A stretch of DNA of 64,000 nt from positions 12,158,501-12,222,500 of the forward strand of contig JAZBRI010000011.1 in NCBI GenBank assembly GCA_036874045.1, given 5' to 3'. The position numbers were made by a program, and so were the translations under genes. The notes under the pieces are model-generated. The model worked only from the letters and a program-made list of their open reading frames with translations, ran no database searches and was not told the origin of the DNA. Positions 34,101 through 44,545 of the stretch are shown here, one piece after another. Every line of letters starts with the position of its first letter. The first letter of the stretch is position 1. Source of the DNA: Cymodocea nodosa. Taxonomy: Eukaryota > Streptophyta > Magnoliopsida > Alismatales > Cymodoceaceae.

Positions 34101-37100
34101 TCTAGCTATATTTTCAGTAGTCATATTATCTTCAAATATTAATTGCAATTGCTCAAATATCAATATGGTTTTCCTTTGCAACTTTTACACTCTAGATGTA
34201 CTTATAAAAATAATAATGTAGTCAAAATGAAAAAAGATAAAGATTATAATATCTTTCAAGTAAGTCAAAAGTAAGTTAACCTTAATGAACTCTTTTCATG
34301 TGTCATCATCAATGCGAATATAGCATTGTATGAAATTCCAACTTCATTCACTTTGGTTGACAATTTTTGAATAATTATGATACATTTATTGCCAAAGTCT
34401 TTATGTGACTTTATACATTCTTCCTTGTGATAATTGTGTTTCTTTTAATGTTGTATTTTTCAATTTCTTCATCCTAAGTGTTACCTTTTATTTTCCCATC
34501 ATGAGTTTTCTAATTTTCTTTATTTAATATTTTTGCTAATATATCTAAGAAATATGCATCTACTTCAGCATTACAACTAATATAACTTTTACCTCCCTTA
34601 GTTCTTTCCCTATCAAGAGTACTCATATTTTACACAGGACGATTTCAACAAATAACTACATTTATTTAGAAGCTATTGTCATAACAAATAAATAGAACAT
34701 ATACAATAACACAACAATAACAACATTCATATGCAATACACAACAATGGGTTGAAATGCAACTTGGGATAATTAAAAAAAAAACCATTAAACATATTATA
34801 TGATTAAATACAAAAGTGGTTATTTATCGCCAACAAAGAGATTTCATTAGTGACATCTATCATAAAAGATCAAATTGTCTCTAATATATTTCTTGAAAAC
34901 TCAGGTAATATGTGCTTTATGTACATACGAAAAATAGAAATCAAGATTCTGATGCCATTCTAAGGTCAATAAATAAATCAGTTTCTTATGAATGTAATAT
35001 GATTCGTTATAAATGCCGATGCCATTTCAAAGTCAAACAAAAAACAGTTTCTTATAATTGTAATTTAAATAATTGGAATGTATTACATATTTACAAAATC
35101 ATCCAAAGTCCAACAACAGGAACATGCTTTGTTGTTAATGTAAATCAATGAATATTTTCCAGACTTCAAAGTACAGAAATGCAACTTGGGATAATTATAA
35201 AAAAAAGCCATTTAATATATTATATGATCAAACATTAAATACAAAATGTCAACATGTCCATACAAAAGTGATTATACAAACAATACTATATACAAAGTTT
35301 TATTCTGTGCAACAGCTTGAAAGAGTATTCTCATGTCCTAAGTAGTGTTTAGATGTGTCTATCATAGCCTACTTATTTTTTGATAAATGTTTATTCAAAT
35401 AAGCTCTTCCATGCATGCTCTTTAAAACTGATATTAACATGTCATTTATGTATGTTAGAACTTTTTCATTACACTAATTTCAACATCTTGTGGATAAATA
35501 GGTTAGAACTACCGTACAGGTTTATTTCAATAGACACAGTAAACACCAAACTTTATAACTTGTGGATAAATTAACCTATCATATTAAGATAAAATACAAT
35601 AAACGCATCAAAATGACCTATATCCATTTAACCCAAGTCATTTAACTACAGCCATAACCAACCCAAACCTAAGTTACCTTAAAACAAGTTTGATCCTAAA
35701 TCTAGCAGTGATGCATAAATAGATTTCCACCTTTAAAAGATACAATTGTAATGGATTAGGTGATTCTATCTGTCACTATAATAATAAACATGCAATCCAA
35801 CCAAGTAACAATCGATGGCAAACTCTCACAAGGTAGAGGAATAAGCATCTTCTCAAAGCAATATTCCAATGTTGCAAATATTTTAAGGGAATGGTAATGC
35901 TCTGTTCATAAATAAACAGTAGGAATAAATAGATCGATTAATAAATAGGTGGGTGCTTCCAATGCTTTAGGGTGTCGACATTGGAGATTGTGAGCTCTAT
36001 AGGCATTGGAGGTTGTGAGGACGAGTGGGTTGAAAAAGTTGGGGAGGGCTTTCTTCCATTTAGAGCTAGGGTGCAAATGAGGGAGGTCTCAATTTTGAGC
36101 GAGGTGGGAGGTTTCGATGCTCGACTTTTTTGGGGACTGCATGTTGGAGGTTGTAGGGATGTTACGAGGTTGAGAGTTGGAAGAGCAAGGAGGACGTTCG
36201 GAGGTTGAGAGTTGGAGGGAAGCTTTCGATGTAGAGAGTTGGAGGATGAGTGTTGTTTACATGTGGTGAGGACATTCGGTCGTCTTGATGTCTAGAAATG
36301 AATGAGGAAGTTGTGAGTTGTGTGGCGTTAGCATTGGAGGCTATGAGGACAAGTAGGTTGGAAAGGTCAAGGGAGTGAAAATCGGATGTTTGGAGGTTGA
36401 AAATGAACGACGAGAAAGGAAAGTAACACATTTTATGCGATCAGAATTTTGTCAACATTCTTTCCACCAGGGGTGATGCATACTAACACCTAACAAAAGG
36501 AAAGTTTATACTTTCCTTTTCTTTCCCTGATTTTTTATGTGCACTAACTTCCCTTTAATGGAAATGGAAATGATGATGAAATATATACTTAGGTGACCAT
36601 AAAATTTATAAAAGCATGACCTTTAAATATTTAGGATCTATAATAAATAGCATTGGTGAAATTATAGCAAATGTTATATGATTAAACTGAAATGAATGAA
36701 ATGGAGAAATGCTAAGTGTTATGTGATAGAAGGATAAAAATTTTATAAAATTACTATTTGCCTAGTTATATTTAATAGCTTAGAATGGTGGGTTGGAAAG
36801 CATCACCATATGCAAAAAGTTAATGCTGTTGAGATGGGTGTGTTTAGATAAATGAGTGATTAATACTATAAGGTTTATGCTAAAAAATGTTTTTATTAAG
36901 AATAAAGTAGGAGTTGCATTTATTAAAGTTAAGGAAAATTGGCTTAGATAATTTGATTATATCTTTAAGAGGACAAAGAATGCATCAGTTAGGAAAGGAG
37001 ATTTAATTACTGTATAAGAAATTAAAAGATGTAGAAGTAGGCTTAAAACTACTTAGGAATTATAAGAAAAGATTTAAATTATGTAATTTAATTGAAAACT

Positions 37101-39077
37101 TGAATGTAAATAGAAATATTTGAAAGAGAATGATTCATGTGGCCAACCCCACATAGTGGGATTATGGTCTGGATTGTTCTTGTTATATTAGTTTTTGAAT
37201 TACGGATCATAATTGTGACCGTCTTTTTTCCTCATCTACAGGGGGCATGTCTAAGGGTTTATGACTGGCAGTTCATTAATTGTCTTGAACTTTGGACAAC
37301 TGTTATTTGTGCTCACAGCTCTGATGCTGATTTTCAACATTTGGCATACCCACTTACTCAAATCATATTTGGTGTTGCACGTTTGGTTCCGACTGCACGT
37401 TATCTGCCAATTAGGTTGCAATGCACAAGAATGCTCAATCGCCTTGGTGCTTGCACTAAAACTTTTATTCCAGTATCCTTGCTTTTGCTAGACGTGTTGG
37501 AAATGAAAGAGCTGACTAATCCTCCTACTGGAGGTGTTGGCAAAGCTGTGGACTTGATTACCAGGAAATTGGTAAATTGTTGACAAATACTCTATTTTTG
37601 GATGTAGAAGAGGTGCATTTGACAAGAGTGTCTTTTTTCAGGTTGGCAAGCCAACGCTTAAGACTCGTGCATTCCAGGAGGCATGCATATTTTCTGTTGT
37701 TGAGCAGCTTGCTGAGCATTTGACTCAGTGGAGTTATTCTGTTGCTTTCTTTGAGTTATCATTTCTTACAGTTGTTCGACTTCGAAGTTTTTGTAAGATT
37801 TGCAGAGTTGACATGTTTAGGAAGGAAATAAAGGAGCTAATACATCAGGTAAAATTGTCTTGTAATTGTGAATGGATGTTTTTTGTAGATATTATACTTT
37901 ATCAAGCATCTTCCTCTGTTCTTGGTTTCACCTTCGCAGTGTTACTGATTATTTTATTGTGGCTGTGCCTCAGGTTGAGGCTAATTCTGAATTTACTAAT
38001 GCAAGACGTGAAAGTGTTCGGTTCTCCTCTAGTGATGTCACTGTGTCGTCATTTCTTAAGGTTTGCAGCATTAATTGCCATCCTTTTTTGGGAACGACAT
38101 CAATATGATCACCATAGTGCAGTTTGTTTATTGAGCATCTTACTTTCTATATTCTCTGAGAACACATTATTGAGATGAGCTTATTTATTAGGCTGAAAAG
38201 GAATCGGGTAGCAGTCCTTTATCTCAATTTGCAACTGAATTAAAAAAGAAAGCTCGGCAGAGGAGCAACTCCATGGTGAAAACAAGGTATGGTTCAATCT
38301 CAATTAGTCTTTTCATAAGTTCTCAATTTCTGATAAAATAATGTGCCTACCATTTGCATGAGATCTATGTCGATTTATCAGGCTTGATGCTGGAACTTAC
38401 CATTCCAGAGATGCATTAGTGCATCTTAGCTCTTTTGTTCTAAATTAGCTAATATTATAAATATGAATATTTTCAGTGTTATTGTCGGTGCAAAATCTTC
38501 CAAGTTCGGCGACAATCTACCTGAATGCAAGGAAGAAGGTGATGATTACGATGATGCTGGTAAAAATGAAAACGAGGATCCAGAAGAAGGAACCGCCATA
38601 TTCAGTACATCTTGGTTACCTGACCCAAAGTATGGACCCATGGCTACGATGATCAAATTTTGAACCTCTTGCCTGCTTTACTACATTAGTCTTATTTATA
38701 TAAATGAAATTCAATGTAGGGCTGGCCTTGCAAAATCTAAACTTCAGAAGGAGCAGCAAAAGCAGACAGAAGGCAAGGACATGGCTAATGTGGGAGCGGA
38801 TGAAGACGTGGTGGAAGACTTGGTTTTAAGTTCAGATGACGATGAGCCTGCCTTCAGTGGTTCATTCTCCGGCGATGAAGAGGACACCCATCAGCTGTCC
38901 TCTTCTACGGGGGAGAGCAAGAAGCGTCAACCGTCTTTTGCTGCTGAAAAGCAGGGACCATCTCCAGGAGAGAACAAGAAGAGAAAACTCTCATCTACCA
39001 CCCCTTCCAAAAAGAAACGGCGGCCCTTGGAGAACAAGAAGTCGAAGAAAAATAACCTTAAAAGGATAAACTCCTGA
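28156..39077 (+). CDS. NOC2: Nucleolar complex protein 2 homolog (NOC2/REBELOTE family), 5' exon not found
   Basis: Noc2 proteins act in the nucleolus and nucleoplasm in Noc1-Noc2 and Noc2-Noc3 complexes that assemble and export pre-60S ribosomal subunits. The exons are 28156-28247, 28486-28557, 28644-28694, 28790-29308, 29460-29774, 31075-31164, 37242-37571, 37642-37848, 37974-38060, 38192-38286, 38477-38629 and 38720-39077. All have consistent phases and give about 788 residues. Visible parts are [12 protein letters not shown], an acidic stretch, TSEMVDIWC, the Noc2 core ([35 protein letters not shown]), and a lysine-rich acidic C-terminus with nuclear-localisation-like runs. The family's basic N-terminus (GKKARKF-type) is missing. 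The first exon here starts in mid-codon after a weak acceptor, 45 bp from a SUMO fragment. Either exon 1 lies far upstream across the SUMO cluster, or the gene is 5'-truncated. The 6-kb intron at 31165-37241 is swollen by nested elements. Confidence 0.92.
30252..30498. mobile_element. Tourist-like MITE, 247 bp
   Basis: It lies in the NOC2 intron after exon 5. The left end GGGTGCATTTTGATTG and the right end, read inward on the other strand, GGCTGTGTTTGGGATG form imperfect terminal inverted repeats. TAA flanks both sides (30249-30251 and 30499-30501), the target-site duplication expected for PIF/Harbinger-related elements. No coding capacity is present. Confidence 0.65.
30693..30878 (+). repeat. 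Perfect 93-bp tandem duplication with an internal inverted repeat
   Basis: Two identical 93-bp units (30693-30785 and 30786-30878) are followed by the first bases of a third (GAAAATCCAGG). Within each unit ATCCAGAAGAA near the start and TTCTTCTGGAT 40 bp later can pair into an 11-bp stem. It lies in the NOC2 intron between exons 5 and 6. The lack of differences between copies shows that it is very recent, or that it is an assembly artefact. Confidence 0.85.
32630..37185 (+). mobile_element. Plant LINE (non-LTR retrotransposon), decayed and interrupted
   Basis: The plus strand carries a broken ORF2. Around 32630-32960 is the segment preceding the reverse transcriptase ([10 protein letters not shown], then [11 protein letters not shown] and [14 protein letters not shown]). 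From 33060 the reverse transcriptase core begins ([22 protein letters not shown]), followed by [20 protein letters not shown] and [16 protein letters not shown]. Similarity continues until about 33860 (EYM-CRF), resumes at about 36560 (NDDEIYLGD, FKYLGSI), and runs to a C-terminal frame ([16 protein letters not shown]). The 3' end is CATGTGGCCAACCCCACATA, shared with the short copies at 5138 and 10482. Many stops make it inactive. It sits in sense orientation in the 6-kb NOC2 intron. The 5' limit is uncertain. Confidence 0.85.
33862..36553 (-). mobile_element. Probable PIF/Harbinger-type DNA transposon inserted in the LINE
   Basis: LINE similarity stops at about 33860 and resumes at about 36556, which defines a 2.7-kb insert. 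Its ends are imperfect inverted repeats (left GGAGTTGTTAGTG, right on the other strand GGGAAGTTAGTGCACA), next to TTTA on both sides, compatible with a TTA-type target. On the minus strand near 34640-34330 a broken frame resembles the Myb/SANT-like protein (ORF1) of plant PIF/Harbinger elements ([41 protein letters not shown]). A GC-richer block with imperfect repeats of GGAGGTTGTGAGGACGA lies at 35990-36430, where the 5' leader of that minus-strand gene would be. Direct repeats at about 34746-34812 and 35173-35290 share ATGCAACTTGGGATAATTA. No transposase was recognised, so the element is probably non-autonomous. Confidence 0.5.
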
Positions 39078-39765
39078 GCAGTTGAGAAAAAAGAGCCGAG
39101 GAAAAAGAAATTTTGTTAGATGCCATGTTAGTGCCATTTATCACCAATCCAAGGCGTATCCGCGTATATGCATAATCAAGTAGCATTCAGGTCAGTGTAT
39201 ATGATGGCATTTCGTTGTATTTTATATCTAGATGACTTTGAATATTGGTTTCTACATGCTTTCTTCATTATTTTGAATATCGATTTCCAATTTTGTAGTT
39301 CACATTGTTTATTTTCCCCTACGCTGTGAGATTTCATTCATCTGCTGTTTTTGTTACGCAAAGCATGATGGATTTTTCTCGTTACATGGTAGTGCAAAAA
39401 AGCTGAAATATGTAGTTCATGACAAGATCTCCAACTCCAACATCTTTGGAGTGTACTTCAGCTGCAATGTGGATGGGCATGGTTTCCCTCCTTTTGGTAC
39501 GTACCTTTTATTTATTGCTACAAATTGGCACTCTCATGCCAGCCTGCAAAATGAAGCTGAACATAACATAGATACCTTGGGAAGATGGGTACGCCGTTCC
39601 TTGTATCAAATCATACAAAATGATTTCAAATTTGGATGGCCTTAAATACAAATGATACCTCACATGATATCCAAACAAGACTTACTGCAAGAGTTGGTTG
39701 GTCATGAATTATCATAAAAGGAAGATAATGGTATTAATGGTAGAATGTTGGTAATTAGGTATAAT

Positions 39766-39826
<61 letters not shown>

Positions 39827-40141
39827 TTGGCTGCAGTACGCATCGAACATCTTAATCTTCCACCAAAGATACCTACGCCTTAGGAGGCACCGACTCCGAA
39901 TCAGGGATTTGATGATTTTCCAAAATTTAAGATATAATTTGGATTAGATGTGACATTAAATAACATAAGTTAGCCATATAAGTCATATATAACAGGTAAA
40001 ACATTGAAGTAAAATATGTTAATTTACAAAAAAGGAAACATCTATTTATTTAAAATATGATTTTTACGGATTTTAAATCGATATATTTCAGAATCCGATT
40101 CGGTTGATCTTAAGACGACGATTCCGATGGACGGTGGTGGC
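39078..40141. other. NOC2 3' flank and intergenic DNA to the RING gene
   Basis: About 39078-39330 is probably the NOC2 3' UTR. The stretch at 39400-39650 has a more balanced composition, with a short open frame (39451-39645) that I do not recognise. The minus-strand 3' UTR of the RING gene should lie just left of 40142. Confidence 0.4.
39771..39821. repeat. (TC)25 microsatellite
   Basis: An uninterrupted TC dinucleotide run of about 50 bases between the convergent NOC2 and RING genes. It is likely to vary in length between individuals. Confidence 0.97.
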
Positions 40142-40921
40142 TCAGAAGATGTCGAGGATCTCAAGGATGAAGCCGTTGCAGAGTGGGCAATTGCCACGGC
40201 TCACCCACAGCTCCCTGGAGCAAAGCCTGCAGAAGGTGTGGCCACAAGGTATGAAGGCCGCCCCCTTGTGCCTCACCATGCAGACGCAGCACACGTGTAC
40301 CATCTCCCCGTCGTCCTCCTCCTCCTCTTCCGCCTCCCCACCCACCTCCTTCACCGGCCCCCGCACGTCGTCGCTGATCTGGAGACTGCTCATCCTGTCC
40401 GTCTGCTCCAGCAACGTCATCAGCGACACCCGCACAGACTCCGCCGCGGCCCTCGGTGGCTCCGTGGCTTCTTGTGTTGGGGCGGGGGGTGGGGGGATGG
40501 AACCCGGAGCTTCGGCTGGGGGGTATTGGCACGAGGAGGAGGAGGAGGTGGTGGAGGAGGAGGAGGAGGAGGAGGAGGAGGAGGAAGGGGTGGAGAATGC
40601 GGCGATTGTGCGCCGGAGGATCAACCGGTCCTTGAAGGTCTTCCAGTTCACGCTTTGGGTGGCGGTGTCGTCGTTGTTGTTTGTGCTCTCGTTTCGGATG
40701 ATGTCGAGCAGGGTCCTGTTCGCGGTCGATGGCGACGGTGTGAGACCGCGCTTCTCCGAGGCGAGCACGTTGGCGAGTGTCTTGGCGGAGGTGCCACCAT
40801 CCCCCTCGGCTGCCGCGCCCTCTTCCTTTGGTCTGTGGATGACAGAGAGCTGCCGCGTGAGCACGGGTGGGGACTTCCGGTTGTGGCCGTGGCTGTTGCC
40901 TCCGCCCTCCATTGGGGACAC
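40142..40921 (-). CDS. C-terminal RING-finger (C3HC4) protein, probable E3 ubiquitin ligase, 259 aa
   Basis: This is a single-exon gene. The last about 45 residues form a C3HC4 RING (CCVC, 11 residues, CGH, TFC, RLC, then CPLC), a fold that recruits ubiquitin-conjugating enzymes. The N-terminal 200 residues are low-complexity. They include a Ser run of over 15 residues encoded by an AGG/GAG-type repeat (about 40535-40583), a Pro-rich stretch, a conserved-looking DRLILRR and SVRVSLMTLLEQTDR helix-like segment, and an acidic EEEEEDD run just before the RING. Plants have a family with this layout (disordered N-terminus, MSLMDLLEQTD-like motif, terminal RING). I do not know a specific function. 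The start at 40921 is the first Met in frame, and a Met three codons later is also possible. GC content is very high compared with the surrounding DNA. Long open frames on the opposite strand are compositional shadows. Confidence 0.9.
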   Translation of the reverse strand: MSPMEGGGNSHGHNRKSPPVLTRQLSVIHRPKEEGAAAEGDGGTSAKTLANVLASEKRGLTPSPSTANRTLLDIIRNESTNNNDDTATQSVNWKTFKDRLILRRTIAAFSTPSSSSSSSSSSSTTSSSSSCQYPPAEAPGSIPPPPAPTQEATEPPRAAAESVRVSLMTLLEQTDRMSSLQISDDVRGPVKEVGGEAEEEEEDDGEMVHVCCVCMVRHKGAAFIPCGHTFCRLCSRELWVSRGNCPLCNGFILEILDIF

Positions 40922-43311
40922 AACGCAATGAACTCAAGGCGTTCGACGAAATATCGAAGGGAGGGGGGGGGAGGGGCTTCTTGTGCTTTTACGTGGAACG
41001 ATAGCGTTGTCGATCTGGATTTAGTTTCACCAAGGAGATGGCATGGCGTGGGAGATGATAAGGTGTAGAATGGGAGGAGAAGAAAGGGAACGGATGTTAT
41101 CCGGATTTCTTGGGATTTGGACTCATGATTAAAAATGGAATGGGAGGAGAAGAACGATGTCCATTGGCCATTGCCGGAAGACCGTAGAGCTGTGAAAGAA
41201 AACCGGGTACATCTTTTAACGCCATCCACTCTCTCTCTTTCTCTCTCTCTGGTTGGAATAGTCTTAATTTATGAACGACAAAGATCACCCAATAGAGTTT
41301 TTTATTATAATGATAATTATTTTTTTCCTATTTTTAAGAGCAAGGCCTCTTCATTGATATCTGATCTTACCAAGTATGATAGATAATAGTTAACAAAATT
41401 GGCTTGATTGAATTCCAAAGTTGACAACGGTTGTTTTTATATAAACCTTTTTTGTGTTAGTAATATTTTTAATTTGAACTTAGATCTAAGATTTTTTTCC
41501 TTATATTCCTTGTAAGATAAAGAAAGATTAATTACGTTATCTATTATTAACAAGTTGACAAATGCAACTGATTTACACAACTGAGAAGTTGAGAGCAAAG
41601 ACTAATCTGAGAGGGATCAAATTCATGTGAATTATCTGCATTTTTGAAGGATTCTGCTCTTAGAATACTATTGAGCTAAATTACGCACTAATCAGTATCT
41701 TTTGCGTACAATTAAGGGTAACATTATGAGAAGGTATGGATTGAAAAAAGATTTTTTTTTGTTTTGTTTTGAAAATGAAGAATAATGTGCTAGTCACAGC
41801 TCACAAATACTTGAAATACGAGTAACTAAAAGGGGAAGGATCATGTCCAACCGACCATCATAGATTCATAGGTCATAGCATGTATAAGCAGAACCTGTCT
41901 TCTCAATGTTGACCCCAACTTTGAGGGAAATGCGCCAAAGTAAAGGACATTAGGGAAAAATGAAGCAGCTGGAGCATTCAATAGATGGGAAACATTAGTT
42001 AGTGGCTGTGACCCTGCTTCATCTTTTCAAGTTTAAGTGTACAGCATTGTTCCTTTGATTTCAAGTCTGGATTAAAAAAGGAGTGTTAGCGTTAGGTAAA
42101 CAACCAGTTATGAATTCTTCATGAATACCAATTCCAAATATAACATTGTTTAGTATCAAAATAAAAAAACTCCTCACCAAATAGAAAGACCGGAAGAGAA
42201 GAAGAGGGAAGTTTGAAGTGGTATCCCCCATGGGGACGCTCTTTGTCTACCATCATGGAAATCATAATGTTTTAAAGATCCAATATTACAATTAGGACAG
42301 GATGGTAATTAACAAGAATTTTGAATGATAAAGAATAAATCAAAATTAGAAGGGCAAAGGGAGTATTCCAAGTGTAAGTTGTGGACAAAGGAACAAAAGG
42401 TTACCCAAATGATGGTTCTCCACGGCATCGGATTTGAATTTAGAACCTTTTTGTAAATTCGGTTTGAATTTCTGGGAACAAGATTGCATGCCTTCATCAC
42501 TAATGAAATGATAGCTACTCTTTGTAGTAAATAATAACATAGTTGTTCAAAAGTTTTCACTAACTTGATCCCACCACATATCAAGGAGTTGCTGCAGGTT
42601 CCATTTCAATCAGTACATGCCAAATCACAACGCCTGAAGACTAAAAAGGTAAAAATACCGAACTCCTTCCAGTAGTTGAACAATTTTTATGTTTTGAGGT
42701 TTTTTTTCAACTAGCAATGTTCATTGTCTCTTTGAATGTGATAGATTTACAAAAACATTAAATTGAAGATTGTATCATTAAATTGCAAGCAATGGATAAT
42801 ATAGCAGTTTTTCATTTGTATAAAGATTACCATTTAAAAAAGATGGTATCATACTATCATCCGGCTATGTGGGATCGTCTGATTTCGTGCTAACAACATA
42901 TTTTGCTGTCTAAATACTATTGTGCATCTCACGGCCGTCTTTTTATACCTCTAAACAGCAAAATTCTCGCATATTATATCTCATGACATTTTTCTGTAAC
43001 ACTTGTCCTCTATAATCGATGTTTATTTTCATCCCCAAGGATTGGAAACTTGCATGTTCCTTTTGTTGCAGGCACTATCGAACCACTTATGCAAGGTATT
43101 TCTGTCAAAAAAATTATGGACAAGTTATTCATAATTAAGAAAAATAACTTCTCCATTTGAACAAAGGCAAGAGAGCATACATTCATAATTTAGATTAAGA
43201 GATGAAATTATGGAATTATGATAGTATGACCATAATTTGATCCAAACAGTATTGACATAATTGATTATGTTAAAAATTAGAGTGAGATTACCAATAATAT
43301 TCTGTAAGGGT
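40922..43311. other. Promoter of the RING gene and AT-rich intergenic DNA
   Basis: On the minus strand the RING leader is G/A-rich, with a (CT/GA)n stretch at 41226-41250 typical of plant 5' UTRs or promoters. From 41300 to 43311 the DNA is AT-rich with no convincing coding region, RNA gene or identifiable element. Confidence 0.5.
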
Positions 43312-43550
43312 TGACAAAATAGCCCTATATTAGTAAGATTTAAAATAAAATATAGATTAATATAAAAATAGACCTCTTCACTCATTTTATCATGATATCA
43401 AAGCAAAAAAGATCCAAATGCATAAAGAAAGAGACTCTTGTAAAACATAAAGAAACTTACAAGTGAAGGAGAATAATGGAATAATCCCATGTTAGTAGGA
43501 TTTAAAACAAAATGTAGATTAATATAAAAATTAATCTCTCTATACATTCA
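43312..43550 (+). mobile_element. Putative miniature LTR element (TRIM/SMART-like), about 240 bp
   Basis: Two similar about 75-80-bp direct repeats (43312-43392 and 43477-43550) both contain TTAGTA.GATTTAAAA, then A.ATAGATTAATATAAAAAT and a CTCTTCACTCATT-like end. The first is followed at once by TGATATCAAAGC, similar to the initiator tRNA-Met primer site. The second is preceded by the purine-rich GTGAAGGAGAA, in the position of a polypurine tract. Only about 85 bp lie between the repeats. Both repeats begin TG and end CA. No clear target-site duplication was seen. Confidence 0.5.
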
Positions 43551-44545
43551 AATTATTTTGAGTTGGATGTTCATATTTCATCAAAGGGCATCATAGTGGA
43601 CATAATCTATTTTTTTCCTGGTTATATAATTATGCTGTGAATTATGGTAAAATAGATTATAGAATTTCATAACTCATAATCTCAATCAAACAAGATAAAC
43701 AATAATATACGTAATTTATATCACTGTTACGTTGTATAATATTGATGATGCGTATTGAGCATGCCCATAATTTAAATCAAACACAATTGTAATTTGCTAG
43801 CATTAGCCATCACCAACTTTTATTTCTGTTTTAACTCTTTTTCTATCTCCTTGTGACTTTTAATCATCATCACAAACCATATTAAATGGGGCTAAATTTC
43901 TTGTAAGCAAACTACAAGAAACTTTCTAAATAAAGATAAAGTCATCGTATGAATATAAAAATAAAATTTAATCATCGTATCATTTTCTTTATAAATAAAT
44001 AAATAAGATAAAAATAATAGTATGAATTTCATTATTTGATGATTATAAATAAGTTGGTAAAATTTTTATTTGAACTGAATAAGTATTGATCCTTGATCTA
44101 AAGTTATTAAATTTCATCAATTGATTTTTAAAATATAACTTTAGCTTGGTTCAAATTTAATCTATAATAAATTGTGCTCAAGATTAGATATTTATATAAT
44201 TATTTTTATTTTTGAAAGAAATAATTGAATATACAAGTTTTAAAAACCGTACAATTGTGAAGCCCATAATCAAGAAATATCCACAAAAGATAGAAGTACT
44301 AGTGATTGGACCTAAGTAGATTTCTACATTTTCCTAGTGTTTGTGAAGTTGGCATGCAACTTTAACCCATTAGAGGAGTCAAATAGTGTATTCAACTGAT
44401 GAAATTGGCATCTCGGATACATCATCACATTGCTTAGTCATTCTAGCTGGATTAGCCAAAAAAACAAAGACATGTTACAGGAAACTACCGTGATAAACCT
44501 CCAACTGCACAAAACTGTAGTCCCCAAGTGGTGTAAGAGAACGTT
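43551..44545. other. AT-rich 3' flank of the X8 gene
   Basis: The last 100-150 bp before 44546 may be 3' UTR of the minus-strand X8-domain gene. The rest is AT-rich, and I see no gene in it. Confidence 0.45.

Noticed and set aside
36162..36431. Minus-strand 89-codon frame in the GC-rich block
   Set aside because: It is a repeat-derived low-complexity translation with no family resemblance. It is treated as part of the transposon leader instead.
37720..38178. 152-codon frame at the NOC2 3' half as a different gene
   Set aside because: It is NOC2 exon 8 extended through the donor at 37849 into the intron, in the exon's own frame. The exon borders are clear.
40104..41068. Long plus-strand open frames (275 and 313 codons) opposite the RING gene
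   Set aside because: They consist of His/Arg/Gly-rich or Ser-rich low-complexity translations of a GC-rich region. The minus strand carries a clear C3HC4 RING, so these are antisense shadows.
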